Source of the DNA: Dipteris shenzhenensis
Lineage: Eukaryota; Polypodiophyta; Polypodiopsida; Gleicheniales
Direction: 5' to 3' (one strand)
Assembly: GCA_047967505.1 (NCBI GenBank)
Contig: CM106540.1
DNA: 64,000 bases
This document shows positions 32,918-43,497 of this stretch, in pieces (position 1 is the stretch's first letter; each line of letters begins with the position of its first letter). The notes below the pieces were generated by a model. The model was not told where the DNA came from. It did not search any database and worked only from the letters and a program-made list of their open reading frames with translations. Position numbers and translations under genes: made by a program.

Positions 32918-33235
32918 CACAGACGCGCACACAAATGCGTTTATTGAACTAAAAAAAAAACTTACGGACGCGTCCATTTTCGTGTCTAGAGACCCGCGTC
33001 TAACAGCGTGTCTATATAGAAGACAGACGAGCGTATAGATGTGCATATAGACGCGTAAATAGATGCTCTGCTAAAAAATTTAAAAAAGAGCCAGACGCAT
33101 CGTTAAACGCGTGTATAGACGCGTTTATAAACGGTCTTATAGACGCGTTTATAGACGCGCAAATAGACGCTTCTCGAACAGACAGACACGTATATAGACG
33201 CATTTATAGATGCACTGATAGACGCGCTACATAAT
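32918..33235. repeat. CACTA left subterminal AGACGCG array
   Basis: More than a dozen copies of AGACGCG(T/C) and variants (AGACGCGTTTATAGACGCG, TAGATGC, AGACGAGCG) in both orientations at 10-30 bp spacing. Subterminal repeats of this kind are transposase-binding sites in CACTA elements. Confidence 0.85.
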
Positions 33236-33546
33236 AGTTTTTTTAAATTTACAGAATGCTGTGTATGTTGTGTATGCTATATAGTTACAAGAATCCCATT
33301 TCCACATTTTGTAGTTCAATTCTTATAGCCAACCACATTTTAATTATAATTCCAAATAAAACATTACAACTCCAAAACGCAATAAAATTGAAAGCTCAAA
33401 AAGTGCTTGTATGTACATATAGCACGAAGCTAAACCACATCATGTGGCTTCAAGTACAAAAAATAAGAGGAGTGTATATACAAGAGGCACGAAGCCAAGC
33501 CAGCGGCTTTAAGTACAAAAAAGAGTAGCTAGCACTACTTCTATGA

Positions 33547-34989
33547 CTAATCTATGTTCTCCACGTCCTCGCTCCCTTCCATGCTCCCTTCTGCGCTCCC
33601 TTCTCTGCCTCCTTCCTCGTCTTCTTCCTCGTCTTCTTGTGCAGGGACTTGTAAACAAGGGACAACATATATCAATGTATGAAAAATCAAATCTTTACTT
33701 ATAATATTGACATTATTTGATTACTTTTAAATACATCGGGGGCCGCTCTAGTAGCCTGGATATACTGCTCCTCAGTAATCAACCCATCATGATAGAAGTG
33801 CTTCCATGTATCTCCTCTGTGATGGTGGCGGTGGTAGGCTGTCTTGACAAGAGTAGGGTATCTGCCCACAATATCAAGCTGCAAGACGACACAATTTGCA
33901 GAGGGGTTAGTACAAAGAAACAACCTCCTAATAAACTACATAAGCAACATAATTTGAGATCGATACTTACAAATTGGGCCTCCCATGATTCAACACCCCC
34001 TGCTCCAAAATGCACGCTTCCATATTGCTCCATCTGGATCCTTCGTGCCTCCACGTGCTGTAGATTGGGGTCCTCCCTCGCTAACTTCATTGCTTTCTTC
34101 CACTCATGCTTGTGAGCAGTGTGAGGTGGGCCCCTTGGTGGTTGACCTCCCTCGAGCCTGGCAAGCTCCGCTAGTGCCTGCCTCTTAAGCGAAGATCTTT
34201 TATTGCCAAGTATCGTAACAATCTCTGACTTGGCCCATTTATCTGTGATCTGACGATTGGGGGGGTTAGGATACCTAGAGCGAACAATAGCGAGGGTCTC
34301 ATCAGCCAACCTCTTTGGCTGGTCTTTGTAGTGGATAAAGCAATCTCTATAATTGTTAGCAATTACAGAGCGCATGAAGGCCATGATGTGCTTCCCCCGT
34401 GCATCCATCAAGATGCCTCCTATCTGAGTGATGTCATAGAATATCGTACCATCACCCGGAGGCACGTCTAAATCATCTGAATCATCATCGTCCCCACCAC
34501 CACCCCTCCCAAAGCACTATGCCATGCATCCCCCACCACTCTCCCTGCTACTACGCCTGCTACCATGTTGTGTCGAGCTAGTATGATGGCCACTCGTAGC
34601 TGGAGACTACATGGGACTACGTGGACTACTTGTAGTTGGAGAACCAAGTCTCGACTGCACAGGAGTACACCGATGGCTCTGCGAGACAGAAGGACCTCCT
34701 GATGGCATGGGGGAAGGGGCATAAGATGGCATGGGGGCAGGGGCATAAGACGGCATGGGAGAATGGCCTCGGCTGTGTAGCCGGCTGGGCTATGCTGACT
34801 CCGCTGGGGTAATCTCAGCTGGTGTGGGGTGGTTTGGAGTCTATAGTGCCGACTCATGGGGGTGTTTAGAGTACCCGTCATAAACCCGTATAACTCCGTA
34901 GGACTAGAAGGGTGTCCTAAAAGGTTATATAAGTCCCTAAAAATAGACTCCCAGAGATCAAGTGAGCCCGAAGAGCTTCCTGGCCACAT
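33547..34989 (-). CDS. CACTA accessory protein (Transposase_24/Ptta-like)
   Basis: Minus strand. The N-terminal part is serine/proline/glycine-rich (SHHPMPSYAPAPMPSYAP) and contains two stops. An intact 150-residue core follows: GDGTIFYDITQIGG, MAFMRSVIANNYRDCFIHYK, VRSRYPNPPNRQITDKW and SSLKRQALAELARLEGG, then HKHEWKKAMKLAREDPNL and QMEQYGSVHFGAGG. This matches the plant Ptta/En-Spm protein found beside TNP2. Introns have good ends: donor GTAAGTATCG at ~33,968, acceptor CTTGCAG at ~33,880, donor GTAATC at ~33,724, last acceptor TTTACAAG at ~33,650. The final exon encodes an acidic tail (QEDEEEDEEGG) and ends at stop 33,547-33,549. It is transcribed divergently from the transposase. Confidence 0.65.
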
Positions 34990-35049
34990 GATGAAGTGGA
35001 AAAAAGAAAAAAAGACGATTACTGATGAGCTGAGAAGAAAGAGGAAAGG

Positions 35050-35810
35050 AAGAAAAGATTACTGTCGGAGCGCGTCTATAGACGCACTAGAGATACGCGT
35101 CTATTTTTACGTATAACATCGCGTCTATAGATGCGGCTGTTTGTGTCTGCAAACAGGCTAGACGCGCTTGTAGACGTGGTTTTAGACACGCTCTGAGATG
35201 CGCCTATAGATGCGTTCCGACAGACGGACTTTTCTAAAAAGTAGAAAAGGACATGCGCCCGACACAAAAACGTAACACTGATACCAAAATCATGCATTTC
35301 TTGGATACGAGAAAGTACAAATCCAAAGAGAGCAAACTTCCAAAAAAGATCAACTGTAAAAAGACTTACCTTGGATAGAGGTATGGAAGCTTCTTCTCCT
35401 TTTTCAAAGTTGCTTCTCTTCCTTGTTCACTCTCTTCTCCTTTAAGCTTGGAAGTAAGTGTGGGTGCCTTCCTCTTAAGTGTAAGCTTGGAAGTAAGTAT
35501 GGGTGCCTCCCTCTTAAGCGTCGAAACTATGGATCTGCTAATAGCAAAGCAAGCTGGCTGCGCGAAGTATAAGTAATGTGAAGAAAAGCAAAGCGAGCGT
35601 GCTTAAAGTAGATTTAAAAATCACGTCTATAGGTGCGTCTAATAGCGCGTTTATACACGCGTCTAAACACACAGAGTAGATGCAGTTTTAGATGCGCTTG
35701 TAGACGTGCACCACAGAACAGACAGGCACAGCTTTAGACGCGCTTGTAGACGTGCACCACAGAACAGACAGACGCGGTTTTAGACGTGCCACAGAGTTTA
35801 AAATTAAATA
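35050..35810. promoter_or_regulatory. Internal AGACGCG array between the two divergent CACTA genes
   Basis: Two clusters (~35,065-35,235 and ~35,625-35,795) of the same AGACGCG-type units as the element ends. Examples are GCGTCTATAGACGC, AGACGCGCTTGTAGACGTG and a 47-bp duplicated segment GACGCGCTTGTAGACGTGC at ~35,697 and 35,738. They occupy the shared 5' region of the accessory and transposase genes, so they may act as regulatory binding sites. Confidence 0.7.
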
Positions 35811-35851
35811 TTTGAAGAAAAGAAAATTTTTTTGGGTTGTTTGTTTGTAGG

Positions 35852-38800
35852 ATGTCTTCATCTTCAAGAAGTAGCTCCAGTGAGGATGAATCCCTCCGTA
35901 TCCACCATCGCAAAATGTGGTTGGAGCAAAAAATCAAATGTATGTGTGATCGACGTCGAGGAAACATGTATCATGCACGCAGGATTACACTCAATCACAT
36001 CTCAAAGTATGGAGAATGGGATGCGACCGTAAACATGGTAAGTGTTAAAGAGTTAAGGTTGATTGAGATACCTATGGGTGTTCATATGTTTGAGTTATGA
36101 TCCCGTTTTAATTTGATATAGGATGCAGTGCCACACCCACATCTCACCCGCATATGTTGCCCTATGCTCGCCGTGAGGAGGCGAAGCGTCGGCGATATGA
36201 GGTGGGATCTTCAGGAGGGACTGTTACGGATGCATGGAGTGATGGTGATAGTAGCCCTCAGCCATTACCTCATGCTCACCTCATGAAGCCGCGGAGGAGG
36301 AGGTGTTTGATGATATGGTGCGGGATTTATATGTCCATCAAGGGAGGGATGATAGCATGGAGTAGGATGATCTTTTTACTGCAGCATCGACTCCACTATT
36401 TGAGGGGTGCACATTCTTTGTTCTACGTGCCTCCCTTGAGTTACTAAACTTGCAAACCATCTATGGATGGAGCAATGCAAGTTTGAATGCATTACTCAAG
36501 TAAGCTTGAAATTCTATTTTGCAAACATGATGAATCATGCTAGTGGGTCAATTACTCGAATGCTTTTCCTCATTTATGGTCTTCACGTGCAGGCTATTCT
36601 GTAAAATGCTTCCAAGGGAGAATAAATTACCGACCTCAAGAGATATGGCAAGGCAACATGTGACCCCTCTTGGAGGATTAGATTACAAGCGCATCCATGC
36701 ATGTGTCAACGATTGCATTTTGTTTTGTGGACTACATAAGGATGCAAGAGAGTGCCCTACTTATGGAGAGGCAAGATATAGAGCAGATCTCAAAACTTTG
36801 GACGTGTCTCATAAGGTTCTGCAACATTTTCCCATAATCCCTCGCATCCAACATATGTTCAAGTGCAAATCCATTGGAGAGCTCATGTCATGGCATTCCT
36901 CCCATCGATCAACTGATGGCAAGTGGAGAACTCCCGCAGACTCTCCTGCATGGAAGCATATTGAAGACACATGGCCAAGCTTCAAGGAAGAACCTAAGAG
37001 CTTGAGACTTGGATTGGGTAAGGACGGTGTGAACCTGTTTGGTCTCAAAAGCACCTCTTACAGTGTATGGCCAGTGATATTGGTGAATTATAATCTTCCA
37101 CCCTCTATGGCTATTAAGAAAGGACATGTTATGCTGTCCCTTCTAATTCCAGGGAAACATAAAGTCAAAAATCCTGATGTTTATTTGGAGCCTTTGATTG
37201 ACGAGCTAGAGATACTTTGGAGAGGTATCGAGGTGCATGATGTGAGCAGGCCTCCCTCATCACGAGACTTCAACTGCAAAGCAGTCTTGATGTGGACGAT
37301 GCATGACTTCCCAGGCTATGGTGAGTGTTCAGGTAAGCATTGCAATTCTAATTATGAATAGGCAAAGGATGTGGCACCTAAAAACCCACCTTCAACTCTT
37401 AATTGCGTCTATAGTTCAGGTCTCACTACATTAGGTTACCATGCACATCCTGTTTGTGGTCCTTCACTAGTTGCCTCACGGGTAGACGCATTGAATAAGG
37501 TCATCTATGAGAATCACCATCGATTTCTTGGATGAGAATTTGGGACAGTTCCACGACTCCTCCACCACTTGGCATGAGCCGGTAAGGGTTTGTACCTATT
37601 GTGTGCTATATTGGCTAGAAATAAAGATTGCCCGCTAACACTTTATTTTGTTGCGCGCTATTACTACAATTCGTACTCCCACTGGATGCATGAGGTGTTT
37701 GAAGGGAGCCTTTACAAAGAGCAAGAAAAGAGGTGTAGAGCAATTAAATGGCTTGAAATATCATGATTGGCACAAGATGCTCCAAGTAAGTATTTTATGT
37801 GCATAATATCTTTTTCCTTTCAAATTTGTGAGTGAATAATTATAAGCAACTAATCAACCACCTCCTCGTGGGTTTAGTTCATACTACCTACTAGCATTTC
37901 ACGTAGTGCATCGAAGGACGTGAAAGATTGTATTTACAAGATGGGTGAATGTACTTTACATGATACAAAATATGATGCGTATCAATGCTCCATGCAAGGT
38001 GTTCATATTGCTAATATGGTATACTTTTTCATTCCTAGGTATGTGAGCTCAAAGGAAATAGATCCCACCACGCTTGAGAATGCTCGAGTTATGTCAATGG
38101 AGGTAGTTTTTTTAGTAGAGGAGACATTTCCACGTTCTATTCTCACAAGCCAACTACATCTTATAGTGCATTTGGTGGATGAAATTGCTATATGCAATAC
38201 TATACATGCGCGATGGTTGTTCTTCCTCAAGTGCTTCATGAAGACCTTAAAGGGCTTCGTGAGACAAAATGCAAGACACGAAGGTAGCATGGCCGAGGGT
38301 TGGTTGGTACAAGAGTCACTTGTATATATTTCTGAGTTTCTTGTTGATGTGGATAGCTCTCTCCCACGACTATGGAGAGATGATGAAGACCTAAGGATGA
38401 CCTCTATTGTGCCTCAAGGGAAAGGACGCAACAAAGTAATAGGCACGGAGTTGCATAATAGTATCAACCTCTATTGCGTGCTTAATAGTGATGTGATGAA
38501 AAGATGGGTGACAAGATACGAGGATGCAAAGGCAAGAAGACAAGAAGAAAGGGCCCTCTTTTGTACACACCACGGATCTCATGTGCCATACCCTCAGTAT
38601 CTAAGAGCACTTCCAAAGGATATTCATGTGGATTGGCTACTTGATGAAATGGAGAAAGCAGAGAAAGACGAGGGGATGCATATCACAATGGAAGAATGGG
38701 AGTATGCTAGGGGATGCATGAGCAAGGTCGGTATATAGAATGTTATGCATAAGTTAGGAGCTTTCAATAATTTAGATTGCTTATTTATTTGATTTTTTCT

Positions 38801-39587
38801 TGGTGTAGTGCACTATGTTCAATGCTATATGGTGTGAGGGCAAGCATTTTCGAACACAACGGATTGATGATAAGAGAAACACACAAGATTGCAGTGTCAT
38901 TGCTAGCTTTGAGGGAGCCAATGGAGCCATGGATGATTATTGTGGCATAATCCAAGATATTATTAAGCTTGACTTTCGACGCTTCTTTGTGTATGTTTTG
39001 GATGTAAAGTGGTTTAAGGACATGGTGGAAAGAGGCCCTAATGCAACAATCAAATGCCATGCAAGTGGCTTTGTAACTATTGACTCCACAAAGTTTTGGC
39101 AAAGTAGGAAGGACACACTAGTACTACTGCAACAATGTTTACAGGTATTGTGCACACATATAAAAATACTCGCTTTTAAATATTTGATGTAAGGAAAATA
39201 ACATGATTGTATTTGTGTTTGAATTAGGTTGTCTATCAACCAATGGTGGATAATAATAGATGGTGGCATGTCATACCTATTATGCCACGTTCCAAAGTGA
39301 TGTATAGTACATTTACTAATATGGAGCGTATGGAGGATGATCATGGCCATGGACGTGATGATGACCGTGATACGAGAGAGGAGGATGATCATGAGATAGG
39401 AGATACAGATATTGAGGCCATTACCCATGAGGGCGAGCCTACCATTGGTGATGCTAATTTCGATGAGCACATGAGTAGCACAAATAGTAGTGGGTTGAAT
39501 GTATTTGTAGATCTAAACACTTGTTTGGATTTTGAAGTAGATAGTTTGGCAAGGGTTGATCTCATTGAGGATGAGATTGAACCATAG
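35852..39587 (+). CDS. CACTA transposase (TNPD/TNP2-like)
   Basis: Start ATG 35,852, first exon to donor ATG|GTAAGT at 36,037 with KMWLEQKIKCMCDRRRGNMY and ARRITLNHISKYGEW. Frames shift within 36.12-36.5 kb (ARREEAKRRRYEVGSS, then VFDDMVRDLYVHQGR, TPLFEGCTFF, LNLQTIYGW). The long exon 36,594-37,332 is the Transposase_21 core (LDYKRIHACVNDCILFC, FPIIPRIQHMF, LGLGKDGVNLFG, VWPVILVNYNLPPSM, MLSLLIPGKHK, WTMHDFPGYG). It continues as a GYHAHPVCGPS segment (~37,440) and LNGLKYHDWHKML. Exon ~37,877-38,738 is DUF4218-like (HLIVHLVDEIAICN, HARWLFFLKCFMKTLKGFVR, HEGSMAEGWL). Exons 38,809-39,145 and 39,229-39,587 are DUF4216-like (DYCGIIQDIIKLDF, WWHVIPIMPRSK). Large exons remain open; lesions are few and mostly N-terminal. 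Confidence 0.8.
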
Positions 39588-39719
39588 CCCATCATTGATA
39601 TTGGCAAAACTATTTTACATATTGTCTCATTCTCTATGTGCTTTGGTAATCATGGGCAATGTTTGGAAAGCAATGATGTACACCAAAATCTCACTTTCTG
39701 TATTCTCTATTTTGCATCT

Positions 39720-39962
39720 AAATACGCGTCTAATTTCCAGTGCAGTAAACGCGCTAATAGATGCACTAATACACGTGCAAATAGACGCAGTGATAAACAC
39801 AATGTTAGACGGGCCCTTATTTTCTCAGTGTAGACGCGCAAATAGACGTGTTAATACATGCACAAATAGACGAGCTGTTAGACGCGCTATTAAACATGCT
39901 CGTAATTTCTCTATTCAAGCAATGCCTATAGACGCGCCCGCTATTTTGCGCGTCTATATTTG
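39720..39962. repeat. CACTA right subterminal AGACGCG array
   Basis: About a dozen AGACGCG/AATAGACG units (AATACGCGTCTAATT, AATAGACGCAGTGATAA, GTGTAGACGCGCAAATAGACG, TAGACGCGCCCG) ending ~25 bp before the TAGTG terminus. Confidence 0.85.
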
Positions 39963-40139
39963 CTTTGTGTTGTTGTGAGTGAATTAGTGAAAGGTAGACT
40001 TCAACAGTTTTCAGAATGCAAAATGAGGGCAAAATGATTAAGGAGGTTTCATAACCACCTTACCCCTCAAATTATTGGTCCTCAAATTATGATTATGAAA
40101 GGCGCTTGATCTACCGGCCTCAAGGATCTAAACATTATG

Positions 40140-40731
40140 TTTTTTAAAATAAAAATACGTATTTTTTAATTAAAGATCGTGGCCTAATGCCATAAATGCA
40201 AAAAAACACGGTTCTTTAAAATGACTGTCGACTAGGAGAATACCGTGTGGTATATACTCCTACTACATGATATCATAACGTTAATACCACACGGTATCTA
40301 ACCATACCAAGTGGTATCATTTACCCCGCATGGTCCCTCACCTACACTGTGTAGTTTTTTTAAGGGCACCATGAGACAACGCTAGTAACCTGCCTGTGCC
40401 GTGCGGTAAATGTCCAATCGGCATGTGTGACACCCTGGATTATTCGATGGGGAAGGATAAGAAATCATGTACGTTGACATACCGCGTGGTGTAGGATAGT
40501 ACCGCTTCGCATCTATGAGAAATCCTATAAAAGGACCCCGCTCTTGCCATACCGCCCTACCAAACCTGTCGCTTTTTGCCGCAGTTGTCTCCCAAGCCTT
40601 TTGGTGAGATTCTAGAGCTTTTAGACTTGGTCAGTTGGGTCAGGTGATGACCAGCCTCAGCAACAGTTGGATTCACCTCACCTGGCTAATTGTCATTAGG
40701 TTGTTTGAGAGAGGGAAAGAGAGGGATTGAA

Positions 40732-40783
<52 letters not shown>

Positions 40784-41130
40784 GAGAGGGAGGGAGAGTA
40801 AAAGAGAGAGAGGAAAGAAAGGGAGAGAGGAAAATAGAGAGAGGGACAGTAAAAGAGAGAGAGGAAAATAGAGAGAGGGAGAGATGTTTATTTATGTTTC
40901 AGCCAGGCCAAGAGATGATTTGCTGCAGCTGATCGGATTCGCCTCACCTCGACTGATGTGTGTAATAGTAGTAAAGATCGAAGTCGGGTGATGGCTCGCA
41001 TCTGCCAATCGGTTCCCCCCGCTTCAATCTTATTATATATCATATCTATTTATGTACATAGTTGTCAGTAGAGCCGAGTTTTATTCGGATGATGGCCTGC
41101 TTTTGCCGATCGGTTCCTCCCGATAAAACT
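40140..41130 (+). repeat. LTR/TIR-like region with TACCGNNYGGTA palindromes, left copy
   Basis: Begins with the dispersed word TACGTATTTTTTAATTAAAG shared with 21.0 kb. At least five short palindromic motifs follow: TACCGTGTGGTA 40,241; TACCACACGGTA 40,285; TACCAAGTGGTA 40,305; CCGTGCGGTA ~40,399; TACCGCGTGGTG 40,480. A TATA-like CCTATAAAAGG lies at ~40,532. Downstream (40,985 and 41,088) are two copies of a GATGGC..GC(A/T)T..TGCC(A/G)ATCGGTTCC word. The layout resembles an LTR or long TIR with core promoter. The right copy at 44.9-45.8 kb is inverted. Confidence 0.5.
40736..40885 (+). repeat. (GA)n microsatellite and GA-rich tract
   Basis: A perfect (GA)n run of about 40 bp at 40,741-40,780, followed by irregular AGAGAGGAAA/GGGAGAG units. 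The plus-strand ORF over it is an artefact. Confidence 0.95.
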
Positions 41131-41534
41131 CTTCCCAACTGGATGTGTGATTGGCAAAGCTGATCTAGATCATCTTGATTATGTGATGCTATTATATGTT
41201 TTTTGTTCTTGCCTCCACTAGCTAATAGATTGACACTCGATAGTGACTTTAAATAATTCACTCTATAATAGTAGAAGATGGCGTAGTGATTGCTATAGTA
41301 GTGGATTATGTTGTGAGATCACGAATTACTTGATGTAATATACCATTACCTTCAAAAGTTAGTAGTTTATTTCTATGGATTGAAAGTTATTCAAAAACGT
41401 TAATGATGTTGCATGTTGCACGTTGCTCTTGAGTGGAATTTAGTTTACACCATCATTGCAATTTTGCATTTTTAATTTTGGATGTTCTTTATTTTGAAGT
41501 TGGAGCACTTACAAACAATTTTCGCATGCACTAG

Positions 41535-41780
41535 CACTACACTGTCTACAGACAGCTACAGACAGTGTAGTGATCTTGCTCACAATCTTTGATGGCACAC
41601 CCATCTTTGATGGCAATGCAAGAGAAGTTAAAGACTGAGATTCAGATCCATCTTTGATGACACACTGACTGATCTTGCTTAGTCTTCAACTGCTCTTGTG
41701 TTGCCATCAAAGATGGGTGTGTCTACAGACCCATCTTTAATGGCAATGCAAGAGTAGTTAAACACTGTGATTCAGATGCT
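41535..41780. repeat. Palindrome plus 44-bp inverted repeat
   Basis: CACTACACTGTC (41,535) pairs with GACAGTGTAGTG (ending 41,572). Next, a 44-bp arm beginning CACACCCATCTTTGATGGCA (41,596-41,639) is inverted at 41,678-41,721 with about 85-90% identity. A third, direct copy (ACCCATCTTTAATGGCAATG) follows at ~41,728. Confidence 0.9.
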
Positions 41781-41818
41781 TGCCCCTAAGACAATGATCA
41801 AGCACTTGATAGGATTGA

Positions 41819-43190
41819 GTGACAAAGAAATCTGAGCGCATGCAAGCTCAAAATTTCTACACGATCAAAGGATATCCCAAATTCTTGACCTTATTTAGAC
41901 GAGTTGTCCTGGTCGGAATGACACGGTTGGAGGTTAAAGTGATACTTGATCAATTTATCCCTCAAGTGTTTAGAGAGTGGGAATTATATGAGAAGGTGAG
42001 AAATGTAGCCTTGCCTATCAATGGAGAGGTAAAGCTTGCACTCTGGATGACTTAATGGAAGGCGTCACAGATATCTAAATTTAGAAAAAACCAGAAGGAG
42101 AAAGGGTCCATCAAAAAGGCAACAACCAATGCCCTGGTCCATATGACCAAGATGTCTAGTGGTCCAGAAGCAAATGCCGACAAGTTGAAGGAAGAGCATA
42201 GATAGAACTATGTACTGCATTTGCCGACATGTGCTCCCACACAACACTTTCCGTTGCAAGCATTGACCTTGCATGAACCGGTAGGCAAAGGAGGAGAAGG
42301 GAAGGTATTCAAGATACAGATTGTAGGTGTCCCAAGTCTTAGGCCAATATCATAGTATGTTGGCAAGAGGAGTAATAGAGACAATGCCCATGCTCATATG
42401 GCACTATAGAATGAGCTAACAATGACAGTTGTCCATAGAGCTATCTGTCAAGTATTGGGGTACTCACACACCCAAGAGCTCTGGGTCACCACTCCGTTTT
42501 TTAATGGTGGAATTGTGCACGATATGTTGATGTGTCTCCCACAACGATGCGGGACATATGCACGATGGCTTAAGACCACAGATCCTAGAGAAGAACCTGG
42601 CTTTGACTGGAAATCTCCACTCACTAGGTTGCGAGCAAGGCTATTTTGTCATCATGGATTATCCATTGCTGTTGCTATTGCCAATGGTTTGAAAGTAGTT
42701 CAGGAACAAAGATATGCACACACTGATCTGCAAGCAACCAAATACATGCTGGACTTCACGAGCGACGAATGACATGTCTGTTTGAGTTGGGATTATTGAT
42801 CGGGGAAGAAGCCTACACTGGACCAAAAGTTGATATCCACAAGACCCGCTTTGGCTCCTCCTAGAGCATTTCCATGGTTAGCACCGAAATTATATGCCAG
42901 TACATCTACACGAGGAGATCCCAAAGCGCATGGGCACCAGAGTCAGATTGCTTTGCTGTTGGATGGCTATTTTGAAAAATTTCCAACTTTCTCATAGATG
43001 TTGTAGATGCTCTCAGTGACAACTCTGTGAAGGGTGACATCGCAATCAAGCACTTGGTTGATTGTGGGAACGTGCTATGCAAGATTGATCCAAAGGAGTG
43101 ACCTTCCATGGGAGCAATGTTAACAAAACGGCATAGTTTCAATGTAAACGAGGATGTGGCAATGCGACCCATTGAGGAAATGAAGACATG
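41819..43190 (+). pseudogene. Decayed protein-kinase-like sequence
   Basis: Plus strand, several frames joined. An N-terminal frame (41,819-42,055) has no motif. At 42,275-42,315 there is EPVGKGGEGKVFK, a glycine-rich loop. From 42,415 a ~115-codon frame reads NELTMTVVHRAI, VLGYSHTQELWVTTPFF and NGGIVHDML (helix C to hinge), then IAVAIANGLKVVQEQRYAHTDL (catalytic loop with HTD for HRD). The asparagine of HRDxxxxN is replaced (K/Y). The DFG position reads DY followed by a stop (42,796). LAPKL (~42,880) stands for the APE motif, and a QSQIALL-like segment for the D-x-x-S-x-G helix. So it is a kinase-fold remnant lacking key residues and with several stops. It lies between inverted repeat regions (40.1-41.1 and 44.9-45.8 kb). 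Confidence 0.5.
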
Positions 43191-43497
43191 TTGAATATTA
43201 GCTACATCTTTTTGGAGATTGACCCATATGATCGCACTATGATTGCCAAAGTTGTAATGTCTTTGAAAAATGTAAATGTGGGTTTAAAAATGCAACAATT
43301 TGTCAGAGTTTGGCTTTTTTATTTGTACAATTTAATAATCATGGTCAATCCACAATCTTGTTAGTTAGATAAATTCTTATATGGTGTGGTTGGCATGAGC
43401 AAGTTTCAAATTGATTTTCATTAGAGGTGTATTTTAATTGTTTTGAAATACTTAAATGATGTGTGGTTTTAATGTTTCGGTTTTTTCAAATCGTTTT

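Larger units (their letters stand above)
32886..39989 (+). mobile_element. CACTA (En/Spm) DNA transposon, near full-length
   Basis: About 7.1 kb. The right end reads ...TTGTGTTGTTGTGAGTGAATTAGTG (TAGTG at 39,985-39,989). The left end at ~32,886 (GAGTGACTGGAGTCACAACA) aligns with the complement of the right end over ~25 bases (TCACAACAA, ACAAAGCA, AGACGCG), although the left CACTA is mutated. Arrays of AGACGCGT-type units follow inside both ends. Two divergent genes lie inside: an accessory Ptta/En-Spm-like gene (33.5-35.0 kb, minus) and a TNP2-type transposase (35.85-39.59 kb, plus). A 3-bp target duplication is not clear (GGT left, AAA right), so the exact left base is uncertain. Confidence 0.75.

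Noticed and set aside
32918-33235. Telomere-like or centromeric satellite from the regular short units
   Set aside because: The AGACGCG units are irregularly spaced, in both orientations, and mirror those at 39.7-39.96 kb, which fits CACTA subterminal repeats.
40690-40932. Arginine/glutamate-rich 80-codon ORF
   Set aside because: Translation of a (GA)n microsatellite.
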